58,138 nucleotides of DNA from an uncultured Clostridia bacterium (GTDB lineage: Bacteria; Bacillota; Clostridia; Oscillospirales; CAG-272), in assembly GCA_944381075.1 (NCBI GenBank), contig CALWJT010000031.1, forward strand, positions 1 to 58,138. The letters are read 5' to 3'. Positions 33,370 through 41,555 of this stretch are shown here, piece after piece. Under the pieces are notes generated by a model. The model ran no database searches, was not told where the DNA came from, and saw nothing but the letters and a program-made list of their open reading frames with translations. The position numbers were made by a program, and so were the translations under genes. Within the stretch, counting starts at the first letter, position 1. Every line of letters starts with the position of its first letter.

Positions 33370-33954
33370 AGTGAGCGCCAAAGTCAAATTCATTCGCCGG
33401 CACAGAGGGGAAGACTTGCCGGCAAAGGTGGGATCACGCGGGAAGCGGCAGATAGATGAGGGGATATCCTTGGCCGCCGAAGCGTGCGCGGGACATCCTG
33501 CGGGCCGTGCTGCCCTTCTTTGAGAAAATAAGAGGGAAAGCGGCTCCCGATACGTCGTATGGGACATATCGTGGCGCCGCGGCTCCATGGCGAGCAGATC
33601 GGAAGGAGCATAGCTTGTATTGAGAGGCTTAAATGCAGCGGCATTGGCGAGAACGCGCATCTTCCAATGAGATGTGCGCGGAGGGAAAGCGACGGATTTT
33701 TCGCTTTGTCATAGACCCGATAGAAGGGAGAAGAAACAGAAAAGAGCGGGCCGCCCAGAGGTCCGGCGGCCGCTCTTTTCTTCGATGACGCCGGAAGCCT
33801 GCCGATCGTGTCGGAGGGCCGTCGACGAAGGCTCCGTTTGGGAGCAGGACGGGAAAAAGAGTTCGGCGTTTGGGGAAAGATGTTGTGCTGAAGCGGCAGC
33901 TTCGAGGAAAAGAACGTTTTAAAGTAAAAGAATAAAAAAGTTTGAGGGGAGGAC
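33370..33954. other. Non-coding stretch after the RHS gene
   Basis: No recognisable gene or immunity protein. It holds the terminator at 33740-33783. An inverted pair GCCGGCA/TGCCGGC lies near 33400-33425. Confidence 0.5.
33740..33783 (+). terminator. Strong terminator-like hairpin downstream of the RHS gene
   Basis: AAAAGAGCGG(G)CCGCC pairs with GGCGGCCGCTCTTTT over 15 bp, loop about 9, followed by CTTCG. A-run to the left may allow leftward use. Confidence 0.75.
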
Positions 33955-33983
33955 TTGACAAACGTTTGTTTTTCATATATGAT
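33955..33983 (+). promoter_or_regulatory. Sigma-A promoter with palindromic operator
   Basis: TTGACA (33955-33960), 17-bp spacer, TATGAT (33978-33983). A perfect 12-bp palindrome, ACAAACGTTTGT (33958-33969), overlaps the -35 box and suggests repressor control of the operon at 34101. Confidence 0.8.
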
Positions 33984-34016
33984 AATGTTAGAAAAAGGAA
34001 GGGAGCAGAGGACCGC

Positions 34017-34082
34017 ATGAATTTACGGCAAAATGCCGTATTTTTTGTTTCCTTGTATCAAACTTTTGTTCAGAACAGTTGA
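34017..34082 (+). CDS. Possible 21-residue leader peptide
   Basis: A short frame beginning ATG AAT TTA CGG just after the promoter and ending TGA directly before the zinc-ribbon gene's ribosome site. The first codons lie within the hairpin at 34024-34046, so translation could disrupt it. Only weak ribosome site (GGAAGGGAG, far). Could be chance. Confidence 0.35.
   Translation: MNLRQNAVFFVSLYQTFVQNS
34024..34046 (+). terminator. Leader terminator/attenuator
   Basis: TACGGCA-AAA-TGCCGTA followed by TTTTTT, about 35-55 bases after the expected transcription start and before the first gene. It would stop most transcripts unless relieved. Confidence 0.7.
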
Positions 34083-34100
34083 TGAAAGAGGGGAAAATCA

Positions 34101-34313
34101 ATGAATACAGAACAAGAAAGCATTCGATGTATGGCAAGCTGTCCGGTATGCGGCAGAGGGTTATGCAAGGCTGTACCGCATTCCGTCGTGGAGATGCATT
34201 GTCCAAAATGTAAAAATCCGCTCCTTGTCTGCTTTGAAAACAACGGCGTTTCCGTCAAGGTGCTGGACCGCAGCGGGAGCGCCGGCGCTCCCGGACATGG
34301 AACTGTTTGCTGA
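34101..34313 (+). CDS. Small zinc-ribbon protein
   Basis: A 70-residue protein with two Cys pairs, SCPVCGRG and MHCPKCKNP, spaced as in a zinc ribbon, then a short tail. GAGGGG lies before the ATG. Function unknown; such proteins bind nucleic acid or other proteins. It is the first gene behind the palindrome-controlled promoter and attenuator. Confidence 0.75.
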   Translation: MNTEQESIRCMASCPVCGRGLCKAVPHSVVEMHCPKCKNPLLVCFENNGVSVKVLDRSGSAGAPGHGTVC

Positions 34314-34350
34314 AGAGATACGTTGGACTTGACTCGGATCAAGAGGAACC

Positions 34351-34402
34351 TGGCAAATCGGTGATCGCAGAAGCTGCGATGCCGTTCTGCCGGGTTTTTC
34401 TT
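34351..34402 (+). terminator. Compound hairpin with T-run
   Basis: AACCTGGCA pairs with TGCCGGGTT (with G-T pairs) round an inner GATCGCAG/CTGCGAT stem, then TTTTTC. A second hairpin AATCCGGACA/TGTCCGGATT follows at 34421-34445. Confidence 0.55.
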
Positions 34403-34482
34403 TTGTTCAGGGTCTTTTTTAATCCGGACATGCGCTGTCCGGATTGTTCATTAAACTGTCAGACAGAAAGGAGGTGGTCCTC

Positions 34483-34836
34483 TTGGGAATGGCCGGACGG
34501 CAGAACGAGATCCTGCGGATCCTATGTCGGCGCAGACACGAAACCATATCGAATTTGGCGGCAGAGCTCGGCGTTTCCGAGAGGACGATCCGCCGGGATA
34601 TCGAGGAGCTCAGTCTTACGGCTCCGATATATACGCGGCCGGGACGGTATGACGGCGGCGTCTATGTGATGGACGGTTATACGATGGACCGTATGTACTT
34701 CAAGCGCAGCGAGGCCGATGTCATACGCGGCATCGTCTCGGCGGCCGAGAGGGACGGCGTGTGCGTGATCGGAAACGCTGAGCTTTTGATTCTGAAGGAA
34801 ATGCTTGCCTCCTATTCCAAACCTGTGGTGCAGTAG
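34483..34836 (+). CDS. HTH (DeoR/HTH_11-type) regulator
   Basis: A 117-residue protein. Residues about 5-55 are a winged helix of the HTH_11/DeoR type (RQNEILRILCRRRHETISNLAAELGVSERTIRRDIEEL), and the rest is a short C-terminal part (PIYTRPGRYDGGVYV) of unknown fold. The TTG at 34483 lies seven bases after AAGGAGGTG; the ATG at 34489 is the alternative. It precedes the carrier-protein operon and probably controls it. Confidence 0.8.
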   Translation: MGMAGRQNEILRILCRRRHETISNLAAELGVSERTIRRDIEELSLTAPIYTRPGRYDGGVYVMDGYTMDRMYFKRSEADVIRGIVSAAERDGVCVIGNAELLILKEMLASYSKPVVQ

Positions 34837-34854
34837 ATCATGAAAGGAGTAACG

Positions 34855-35955
34855 ATGAATTCATTTGAAAAAGAACTATTGCTTTGTGTGTGCCGGCTCC
34901 GGAAGCCGGACGGGGAGCGGCTGGAGACACTTTTGCAAAAGGGCGCGATGAGCGCCGCTGTGCTCGGCGAACTGTTTTGGAACCGGACGGCGGGGGTCGC
35001 TTACCATGTCCTTCGGGAATGCGGACTTTTGCCTTATCTGCATAGGGAAGCGCGGAATGCGCTGTCCCATGCGTGGGAACAGAATGTCCGGTATAACGAG
35101 AGCTATTTTCAGTGCCTCAAGCAGCTGCAGACGGCGCTTGCGCCCTGCGCAGGGCTTTTCGCGGTACTCAAGGGAGGAGGCGGTTATCTTTGCGCAAAAT
35201 ATCCGGACGGATGCCGTACCTCCAATGACGCGGACCTTCTGACCCTGCCGGAATCCCTCACCGCGCTCGGCAAAGCGCTTGCTGACGCGGGCTTCCGGCA
35301 GGGAAGCGTCCAAAACGGCGTCTTTGTTCCGGCGTCGAGAGAGGAGATCGTCCGTTCTCGGATGACGCGGGGAGAGACCGTGCCGTATCTCAAGGAGGTC
35401 GACCTGCCGTATCTGCGCTATTTTGAGGTGGACGTCAATTTTTCTCCGGACTTTAAAAACGGCGGGACGAAGACGGTCCGAGAGCTGCTTTCCCGTGCGG
35501 TATCCGTTCCGTTTCGGGATATAAGGGTCCCGGCGCTTGCAGGAGAGGATTTCTTCCTGCATCTTTGCGCTCATCTTTATAAGGAAGCGACCACATATCC
35601 CTGGATTTCCGGAAAGCGGGACATGACCCTTTATAAGTATGTCGATCTGTATCTGATGCTTTTCGATATGACGGAAGAGGAGGCGGTCCGCATCCCGGAA
35701 AGGGCGCGCGCGCTGAATCTTGAGACAGAATGTGCATTTGCGGTATCGGAGACGAAAGCGCTTTTCGGCGACGAGACGGGGACTGGCATAAAGATCCTTG
35801 AGAGACTAACCGACGTGTGTGCGGATTCGCTTTTGACGGTGATCTCTCCTGAGGAAAAAAAGAAATACCGGTATACGGAGCCGGACACGGCGGCGCGCTT
35901 TTTTGCCACGGACCGCACTGCACTTCTTGAGGAGGTGGGAGCATGGAGGCCCTGA
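34855..35955 (+). CDS. Nucleotidyltransferase-fold protein (PF14907-like)
   Basis: A 366-residue protein similar in layout to the PF14907 nucleotidyltransferase group found in natural-product clusters. The catalytic-like strand is FAVLKGGGGYLCAKY followed by RTSNDADLLT, with the D-x-D pair, and a further Asp lies in FEVDVNFSP. A helical C-terminal half follows (FFLHLCAHLYKEATTYPW). The acceptor is unknown. AAAGGAG lies five bases before the ATG at 34855. It overlaps the kinase-carrier gene by 13 bases. Confidence 0.8.
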   Translation: MNSFEKELLLCVCRLRKPDGERLETLLQKGAMSAAVLGELFWNRTAGVAYHVLRECGLLPYLHREARNALSHAWEQNVRYNESYFQCLKQLQTALAPCAGLFAVLKGGGGYLCAKYPDGCRTSNDADLLTLPESLTALGKALADAGFRQGSVQNGVFVPASREEIVRSRMTRGETVPYLKEVDLPYLRYFEVDVNFSPDFKNGGTKTVRELLSRAVSVPFRDIRVPALAGEDFFLHLCAHLYKEATTYPWISGKRDMTLYKYVDLYLMLFDMTEEEAVRIPERARALNLETECAFAVSETKALFGDETGTGIKILERLTDVCADSLLTVISPEEKKKYRYTEPDTAARFFATDRTALLEEVGAWRP

Positions 35956-36842
35956 ACCTGAAGGTGCATGACGGCACCGGCCTTTTGATTACCTTCTGCG
36001 GGCTTGACGGCTGCGGAAAGTCCACCATGATAGAAAAGACGGCGGCCTATCTTGAAAAAAAGGGACATTCGCTTCTGCTGACAAGGCAGCCGACGGACTT
36101 TGTTCGGCGTTCCGATATCTTCCGGACCTATATGGATCTGGAAGATCACGACAATTACGAATACCGCAGTCTCTCCCTGCTTGCGGCAAGCGACAGGGTG
36201 CAGCATAGCTGTCATGTGATTCTGCCGGCTCTGCGCGAGGGGAAAACGGTCATAAGCGACCGGTATTTTTATTCCTGCCTTGCCAATCTGCGCGCGAGAG
36301 GATATCGGGAGGACCGCTGGATCTATGAGATCGCGGAGACGATCCCGAAGCCGGACCTCGCGTTTTTCCTCGACGTTCCGGTAAAAACCGCTGTCGCGCG
36401 CGTCCGCTCGCGGGCAGCGGAGAAGGACCGGTATATCGACATGGCGCTCCAATATGAATTGCGGAAGGAATATCGGGAAATCTGCGGCAGGAGCGGCGGG
36501 ATCTTGATCAATGCAGAGGGACCTTGGGAACAAACCTTCGCCGCCGTAAGGGAAAAGATCGACGAGCTCCTTGCCCGCCGCCCGGACATGTCCGGACAGG
36601 TTTTGGCGCTTCTTGGCGAGCTTGCGGCAGGGAGCAGCGTTTGCAGGGAAAGCCGGCTTTCCGAGGACCTCGGCCTTGACAGTTTCGGGCGTGTTTCTCT
36701 CATTCTTGCGCTTGAGGAGCTTTTGGATGCGGAATTCGAGGAGTCCGACCTCGATCCTTTCCAGCTTGTCACGGCAGGCGACGTCGTGCGTCTTGCACAG
36801 AAATATGCGGGAGGAGCTTATGAAAATACTGCTGCCGTATAA
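35943..36842 (+). CDS. dTMP-kinase-like domain fused to a phosphopantetheine carrier domain
   Basis: A 299-residue fusion. Residues 1-212 are a thymidylate-kinase-like P-loop domain: Walker A GLDGCGKST (20-28), DRY motif (VISDRYFY at 103-110), and a lid with several Arg (ARVRSRAAEKDRY). Residues about 216-290 are an acyl/peptidyl carrier domain with the attachment Ser247 in LGLDSFGRVSL. This combination is unusual; a free-standing kinase of nucleotides would not need a carrier. The kinase part may act on the tethered group or a partner. Overlaps both neighbours in frame-shifted junctions. Confidence 0.88.
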   Translation: MEALNLKVHDGTGLLITFCGLDGCGKSTMIEKTAAYLEKKGHSLLLTRQPTDFVRRSDIFRTYMDLEDHDNYEYRSLSLLAASDRVQHSCHVILPALREGKTVISDRYFYSCLANLRARGYREDRWIYEIAETIPKPDLAFFLDVPVKTAVARVRSRAAEKDRYIDMALQYELRKEYREICGRSGGILINAEGPWEQTFAAVREKIDELLARRPDMSGQVLALLGELAAGSSVCRESRLSEDLGLDSFGRVSLILALEELLDAEFEESDLDPFQLVTAGDVVRLAQKYAGGAYENTAAV

Positions 36843-37806
36843 AGAGCCTTTGTTCCTTGCGTATCATTATATGGCGAGCCATGGCATCGTTGCCGGAGAA
36901 AATCCGACGGGGGTGCGCTGGTTTTACAATCATGCGACGGGACTCTCCTGCTTTGAGGATTTTGGAAAGGAGAACCCCTCTCCGAAGCTGATAGCGACGC
37001 CGCACGGCGTGCTCGCCGATCAAAATCTTGAAACCTATATCGTAAATATCTGGTTTTGCCCCGAGGATGCGGAAAAGACGGTCCGCAGCATGCTTGATGC
37101 GGGATATTACGTGCTTTTCGATCATGTCGACGATTATTTTATCGAAGGGAAAAGCTTTTACGGGACAAGGCATTTTTATCACGACGGCCTTATCCTCGGC
37201 TATGACGGCGAGGCGGAAACGCTGACGCTTGCCGCCTACGACAGCAGATGGAATTACGGCGTGTGGCAGACGCCGGCGCAGGGCTTCTTCCGCGGAGTCC
37301 TTGCCGCCGCGCAGGCGCAGGAGCATCCGCGGTTTATTGCGGCAAGGACGGGGAGCTCTCCGGTGGCGCTGGATCTGTCTCTGATTGCCGAATCGTTCCG
37401 TTCTTATCTGGAACCGGCATCCGTTTCGGAAAACGGACGGACGCGTGTGTCCGGCCTCTCCGTATATGAGGCGCTGATCCGGTATCTGGAGATGCTGGCG
37501 CAGGCCCGTATTCCGCATGAGAAAATGGACTGGCGCGTGATGCGCCTTCTGTGGGAGCACAAAAAATGCGTGCTCGGCTGTCTTTGCGACGCGGAAAATG
37601 CGCTTTCTCTCGGAAATGGGACAAGCGGCGCCTACCGTGCAGTCGTGCAGCGCTGTCATTTGCTTCGGCTTGAATATGCCATGTATCATGAAAAAGAAAA
37701 GGAGAGCCTCCTTGCGTCGATGATCCGCAAATTGCGGGAGGTCCGGGAGACAGAAGAGCTTCTCCTGCGGGCGTTTGCGGAAAATTTGGAAAAGAAGGGA
37801 TATTAA
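36820..37806 (+). CDS. BtrH/peptidase C39-like protein
   Basis: A 328-residue protein. Residues 1-150 resemble the BtrH N-terminal domain, a papain-like fold: VLFDHVDDYFIEGKSFYGTRHFYHDGLILGYDGEAETLTLAAYDSRW, with His residues where the catalytic His lies in C39-like enzymes. BtrH moves an acyl group from a carrier protein to an acceptor in butirosin synthesis, so a similar transfer is a reasonable inference. A clear catalytic Cys is not certain; Cys in GLSCFED is a candidate. The C-terminal half is helical and unknown. The start at 36820 lies after GGGAGGAGC, inside the end of the kinase-carrier gene. Confidence 0.7.
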   Translation: MKILLPYKEPLFLAYHYMASHGIVAGENPTGVRWFYNHATGLSCFEDFGKENPSPKLIATPHGVLADQNLETYIVNIWFCPEDAEKTVRSMLDAGYYVLFDHVDDYFIEGKSFYGTRHFYHDGLILGYDGEAETLTLAAYDSRWNYGVWQTPAQGFFRGVLAAAQAQEHPRFIAARTGSSPVALDLSLIAESFRSYLEPASVSENGRTRVSGLSVYEALIRYLEMLAQARIPHEKMDWRVMRLLWEHKKCVLGCLCDAENALSLGNGTSGAYRAVVQRCHLLRLEYAMYHEKEKESLLASMIRKLREVRETEELLLRAFAENLEKKGY

Positions 37807-37807
37807 A

Positions 37808-39166
37808 ATGCTTTGGAATCGATTGAAACAACGGATGCTAACACATCCTGCCTCGTATTTATGCGAGGGGGAACGCATCGTCACGTATGAAGAGAGCGCA
37901 GCGTACGCCGAGCGCTTTGCGGAAAATCTGACCGCTCCGTGCTATGGAATCTTATGTGAAACAGAGCTTGGTACGGCGCTCGCGGTCCTTTCCTGCCTTG
38001 CGGCGGGGAAAACGGCGGTCCCGCTTTCCCGCCGGTATGGCGAGGTCCATTTGCGCCGGATCTTAAATTGGCTGCAGCCGCGTTTTTTGATCGGGGAAAA
38101 GGCGGGGGAGCTTACCCTTTTTGAAATCGAGGACGAGCATTATGAGGTGCCGGAGCCCTCTCCTGCCTTTATCCTGTGTACGTCCGGAACGACCGGAGAG
38201 CCGAAGGGCGTGATGCTGAGCGAAGAGAATATCCTTGCCAATGCGGAGGACATCCTGCGCTATTTCCCTCTGACGGAGAAGGATCGGATCCTGATTTCCC
38301 GTCCGATCTATCACTGTGCGGTGCTCACCGGCGAGTTTTTGGTATCGCTGATGCGGGGGACGAATCTTTACTTTTTTGAAAATCCGTATTCGGTAGGCGA
38401 ATTTGTAAAGGAGATGGAACGGCGGCGGATCACGGTCGTCTGTTCGACGCCGTCCTATTTTCAGCTGGTATCCCGTCTTGCAAAGCGGGCGCTGTCCGCG
38501 AAAACAGTCGCCGTAAGCGGGGAATGTCTTGCCGGCGAGGCGGCGCAGAAGATCCGGCTGCTGTTTCCCCAGGCGGATATTTATCATGTGTACGGCTTGA
38601 CGGAGGCATCCCCGCGGGTCGCCTATCTTGTGCCGGAGCGGTTTGACCGTGCGCCGCAGACGCTTTCGCATCCGCTGCATTCGATATCGATGAAAATCAC
38701 CGGCGAGAATGGCGCCGAGGTCCCGAACGGGAGGGAAGGCGAGCTGTGGATAAAGGGAAAAAATGTCATGCTCGGCTATTACAAGGCGCCCGGGCTTACG
38801 GCCGATACGGTGCGGGACGGCTGGCTTCGTACCGGCGATATGGCGGTGCGCTTTGAAGACGGTTCGATTCGGATTTTAGGCAGAAAGGACGATATGATCG
38901 TATATGCCGGCATGAATCTGTATCCCGGCGAGATCGAAAGCGCGCTGAAGGAGGATCCGCGGGTGGAGGAGGTCTTGGCCTATGCCATTCCGCATCCGCT
39001 TGCGGGACAGGCGGTCGCGCTCAAGGTCAAGGGCTCGTTTTTGGATCCGAACGAGGTGTCGGCGCTTTGCCGCAGGGTTCTGCCCATGTACGAGCAGCCG
39101 GCCAAAATCGAACTGACGGATGAGATCCCCAAAAACGCAACGGGAAAAATCGTAAGGAGAAAATAG
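37808..39166 (+). CDS. AMP-forming acyl/aminoacyl ligase (adenylation enzyme)
   Basis: A 452-residue ANL-superfamily enzyme. Motifs: A3 FILCTSGTTGEPKGVML, A5 VYGLTEASPR, A7 GWLRTGDMA, A8 GRKDDMIVYAGMNLYPGEIE and the C-terminal Lys motif PKNATGKIVRRK. It activates a carboxylate with ATP and should load the carrier domain of the kinase-carrier protein three genes upstream. The substrate cannot be told from the visible pocket. Slightly shorter than the 500 residues usual for the family. The ATG has AAGGGA upstream; it begins two bases after the stop of the BtrH-like gene. Confidence 0.9.
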   Translation: MLWNRLKQRMLTHPASYLCEGERIVTYEESAAYAERFAENLTAPCYGILCETELGTALAVLSCLAAGKTAVPLSRRYGEVHLRRILNWLQPRFLIGEKAGELTLFEIEDEHYEVPEPSPAFILCTSGTTGEPKGVMLSEENILANAEDILRYFPLTEKDRILISRPIYHCAVLTGEFLVSLMRGTNLYFFENPYSVGEFVKEMERRRITVVCSTPSYFQLVSRLAKRALSAKTVAVSGECLAGEAAQKIRLLFPQADIYHVYGLTEASPRVAYLVPERFDRAPQTLSHPLHSISMKITGENGAEVPNGREGELWIKGKNVMLGYYKAPGLTADTVRDGWLRTGDMAVRFEDGSIRILGRKDDMIVYAGMNLYPGEIESALKEDPRVEEVLAYAIPHPLAGQAVALKVKGSFLDPNEVSALCRRVLPMYEQPAKIELTDEIPKNATGKIVRRK

Positions 39167-39306
39167 CGCGAAAAGTATATTACATCGCAGCAGAATGCGG
39201 CTGGTTTCACGCATGAATTTCTAAATAAGCGGAACGATTTTTGTTTTACGGAACAAAACACGAGATTTTTTGTTTACGCTGTCCGAAGGCAGCAGGGAGA
39301 GTTGTT

Positions 39307-39885
39307 ATGAGAGAAAGAGAAGGGAAACGGCTGGTGCCGAAGGAAGAATTTGAGGCGCTTTTGCATGTGGTATCGTGCCTTGCCTTGTCGGCAGGGGAGC
39401 AGCGCCTGCAAATCAATCATTATTACGATACCATTGATCATGGCTTGGGAAAGGAAGGTGTCTGCGTACGCATCCGGCAGACGGAGGGCCGTCCGCTTGC
39501 GGGAACGGTGAAAAAGCACGGAAAAAGCGGGATAAGCGAAGAAAGCAGCTTTCGGGTGGAGCGTCTTCCTCGTTTTATCACCTATAAAAACCGGCTGCTC
39601 CATAGACTCGGCGCGCTGACGACGCAGCGCACGAATTTTCGGATCGAGAGGCTTGGTGTTCTGTCCTTTGACCGCAATTTTTATCTTGGCACGGCGGATT
39701 ACGAAATCGAGCTCGAGCTTTATCCGGACACGCCGGAAGACGGGGCGGGCCGGCTGCCGGCGCTCTGCGGCGGGACGGCAGACAAGTATACGCGGTTTTT
39801 GTCCGTTTTGGAGCGGTTCGAGCAGCTTTGCGGCAGCGACGCGGATGCGGATGCCTTTGGGGAAGGGGAGAAAACGGAGAATTGA
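39307..39885 (+). CDS. CYTH-domain protein (triphosphate tunnel metalloenzyme)
   Basis: A 192-residue protein with a CYTH/tunnel fold: YYDTIDHGLGKEGVCVRIRQTEG, LAGTVKKHG and EESSFRVE give the alternating charged strands of the tunnel. Members hydrolyse inorganic or nucleoside triphosphates or act on thiamine triphosphate or cAMP; the activity here is unknown. The family start EREGKRLVPKEEF is complete. The ATG at 39307 is preceded by AGGGAGAG. It joins the carrier operon and the holin-like module; the next gene starts within its stop. Confidence 0.8.
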   Translation: MREREGKRLVPKEEFEALLHVVSCLALSAGEQRLQINHYYDTIDHGLGKEGVCVRIRQTEGRPLAGTVKKHGKSGISEESSFRVERLPRFITYKNRLLHRLGALTTQRTNFRIERLGVLSFDRNFYLGTADYEIELELYPDTPEDGAGRLPALCGGTADKYTRFLSVLERFEQLCGSDADADAFGEGEKTEN

Positions 39886-40106
39886 AAGAGAAAGAATATG
39901 AAAATTTGCACCGCTGCCTGCGGGAAATGCGGCAGGCGGCGCTGCTTGTCGAAGGGTGCATACAGCAGATGACAGGCATTCTTTACACGGCGCAGGTCCA
40001 AGGCGGGGGCTGCGATCTGGAATGGAAATGCGAGGAATGTCCGTATTATTACAGAGGTGAATGTGCGCTCTGCGGCGGGAAAAAGCGAAAGGAGAACATT
40101 TTATGA
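39882..40106 (+). CDS. Small Cys-rich protein A
   Basis: A 74-residue protein starting with TTG that overlaps the previous TGA (TTGA). The N-terminal helix (LREMRQAALLVEGCIQQM) is followed by a Cys cluster CEECPYYYRGECALC. It is a paralogue of the next protein (shared helix with ALLVE and a C-x-x-C..C-x-x-C end). The Cys set could bind zinc or an iron-sulfur cluster. GGAAGGGG is at a workable distance. Function unknown; phage-like context. Confidence 0.6.
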   Translation: MKEKEYENLHRCLREMRQAALLVEGCIQQMTGILYTAQVQGGGCDLEWKCEECPYYYRGECALCGGKKRKENIL

Positions 40107-40342
40107 AGACAGAAAATGATGAAACCAAAACCTTGACACGGCTGCTTTCTGAATGGAGACAGTGTATACGGAAAGCGGAGGAGGAGGCGCTGCTTGTCGA
40201 GCAATTTTTGGATACGCTCCGGGCAGAGGACGATACGGGAGCGGCGTTCGGGTACTGCGCCTATTGCTATGCGGAGAGTTGTGAGGGCTGCCGGTATCGC
40301 CTGCGCCGTCCGGAAAAAGGGGAGGGATCGAGGAATGGGTGA
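40103..40342 (+). CDS. Small Cys-rich protein B
   Basis: A 79-residue protein. A coiled helix (EEEALLVEQFLDTLR) is followed by CAYCYAESCEGCRY, the same Cys spacing as protein A, then a basic tail. AAAGGAG lies before the ATG. Its end overlaps the holin-like start. Together with protein A it looks like a duplicated small zinc-binding protein of a phage-type module. Confidence 0.7.
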   Translation: MKTENDETKTLTRLLSEWRQCIRKAEEEALLVEQFLDTLRAEDDTGAAFGYCAYCYAESCEGCRYRLRRPEKGEGSRNG

Positions 40343-40643
40343 AAATTCCGTTTATTGTCTTCCTGCCATCGCGGTCGCTTGTTATCTCTTGATCGAGCTT
40401 GTCAAGGCTGTGACCGGAGGCGCCGCCTCTTGGAAAAGCTTCTATCCTATCCTGTCGGCTTTTATCGGGATGGGCCTTGGCGCAGCCCTGTTTTTCGTAG
40501 ATCCCGAATGGATTTCCGAATCCTTGCCGGGGGCGATTCTGATCGGGGCTGCAAGCGGGCTTTCCGCTACCGGCGGCGATCAGATCGGAAAGCGCTTGTC
40601 GGAATTTTTTCATCGCGATGAGGAGGATGACTCCGAAAAATAA
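40335..40643 (+). CDS. Phage-type holin
   Basis: A 102-residue membrane protein with about three hydrophobic segments (AIAVACYLLIELVKAV, LSAFIGMGLGAALFFV and AILIGAASGLSATGG) and a charged C-terminus rich in Glu and Asp. This matches small phage holins, which make lesions in the membrane for endolysin release. No endolysin gene is adjacent. It overlaps the preceding stop by eight bases and has GAGG upstream. Confidence 0.75.
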   Translation: MGENSVYCLPAIAVACYLLIELVKAVTGGAASWKSFYPILSAFIGMGLGAALFFVDPEWISESLPGAILIGAASGLSATGGDQIGKRLSEFFHRDEEDDSEK

Positions 40644-40673
40644 GGACGTGAAGAGAAAGGAGGCGAATGGAAA

Positions 40674-40991
40674 ATGGGTTCTGTGATATCGACGGTTTTT
40701 ACCGCCTGCGCGACTGTCGCAAGCGGGATGATTCTGTTTTTTCTTCAGCGGCTTCTCACAAGACAGCAGAAAAAGGAAGAGCAGCGCGACGCCGCAAAGG
40801 CAAAGGAGACCGTTCTGCTGTTCCGCTCATTGGATGCACTGGGAAAGCTCTCGATGGCGAACGGCGTCGCCCTTCGCGACGGCAAGACCAACGGGGAGCT
40901 TACGCTTGCGCTTTCCGAATGGGAAAAGGTGCAGCGCCAAATGTATGATTATCTGATTTCCTCGCATGCGGAAAACAGCGCCGGAACGTGA
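40674..40991 (+). CDS. Small membrane protein after the holin
   Basis: A 105-residue protein with one N-terminal membrane helix (VFTACATVASGMILFFLQRLL) and a helical charged tail (LTRQQKKEEQRDAAKAKE). The tail is amphipathic. It fits accessory proteins of phage lysis modules but is not a named family I recognise. AAAGGAGGCG lies nine bases before the ATG; a competing ATG at 40667 is in another frame. Confidence 0.68.
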   Translation: MGSVISTVFTACATVASGMILFFLQRLLTRQQKKEEQRDAAKAKETVLLFRSLDALGKLSMANGVALRDGKTNGELTLALSEWEKVQRQMYDYLISSHAENSAGT

Positions 40992-41088
40992 CCGCGCCGC
41001 GATTCTTAAAACAAGAGCAGGGAATCCCTTTCGATTAGGGCCGAGGACTTACATGGAATGCTCGAAAGTCCAACGGAGAGAGAAAAAC

Positions 41089-41117
41089 AAAACGCTCCCC
41101 ATTTTTGGGGAGCGTAA
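41089..41117 (-). terminator. Terminator of rplM-rpsI
   Basis: Leftward ACGCTCCCC and complement with AAAAAT loop, followed by TTTTGTTTTTC. Confidence 0.85.
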
Positions 41118-41134
41118 GTTTTGATTGAAAAATG

Positions 41135-41536
41135 TTATCTCTTGGAGAACTGCGGAGCACGGCGGGCTGCCTTGAGTCCGTACTTCTTTCTTTCTTTCAT
41201 TCTCGGGTCACGGGTGAGAAGGCCGGCCTTCTTGAGAAGCGGCTTATAGGTTTCATCCGCCTGGAGCAGCGCTTTGGCGACGCCGTGGCGGATAGCACCC
41301 GCCTGACCGGAAATGCCGCCGCCTGCCGCGGTGCATACGATGTCGAATTTGCCTTCCGTACCGGTAACGGCGAACGGCTGATTGACGATAAGCTTCAGGG
41401 TCTCCAGTCCAAAATAGTCGTCGATATCGCGCTTATTGATGGTGATGGTGCCGGTCCCCGGATAAATGCGGACGCGGGCGACCGATTTCTTTCTTCTGCC
41501 TGTGCCGTAGAAATAAGGTTTTGCACTTGTGTACAT
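41135..41536 (-). CDS. rpsI: 30S ribosomal protein S9
   Basis: A 133-residue protein with the S9 pattern: [34 protein letters not shown] and the C-terminal basic tail [17 protein letters not shown] that reaches the P-site tRNA. Second gene of the rplM-rpsI operon, as in most Firmicutes. Confidence 0.97.
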   Translation of the reverse strand: MYTSAKPYFYGTGRRKKSVARVRIYPGTGTITINKRDIDDYFGLETLKLIVNQPFAVTGTEGKFDIVCTAAGGGISGQAGAIRHGVAKALLQADETYKPLLKKAGLLTRDPRMKERKKYGLKAARRAPQFSKR

Positions 41537-41555
41537 TCTTCTCTACCTTCCTTTC

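Noticed and set aside
39897-39971. A 24-codon Cys-rich frame starting ATG AAA ATT TGC
   Set aside because: It lies within the Cys protein A gene in another frame and has no ribosome site; probably chance, although it looks peptide-like.
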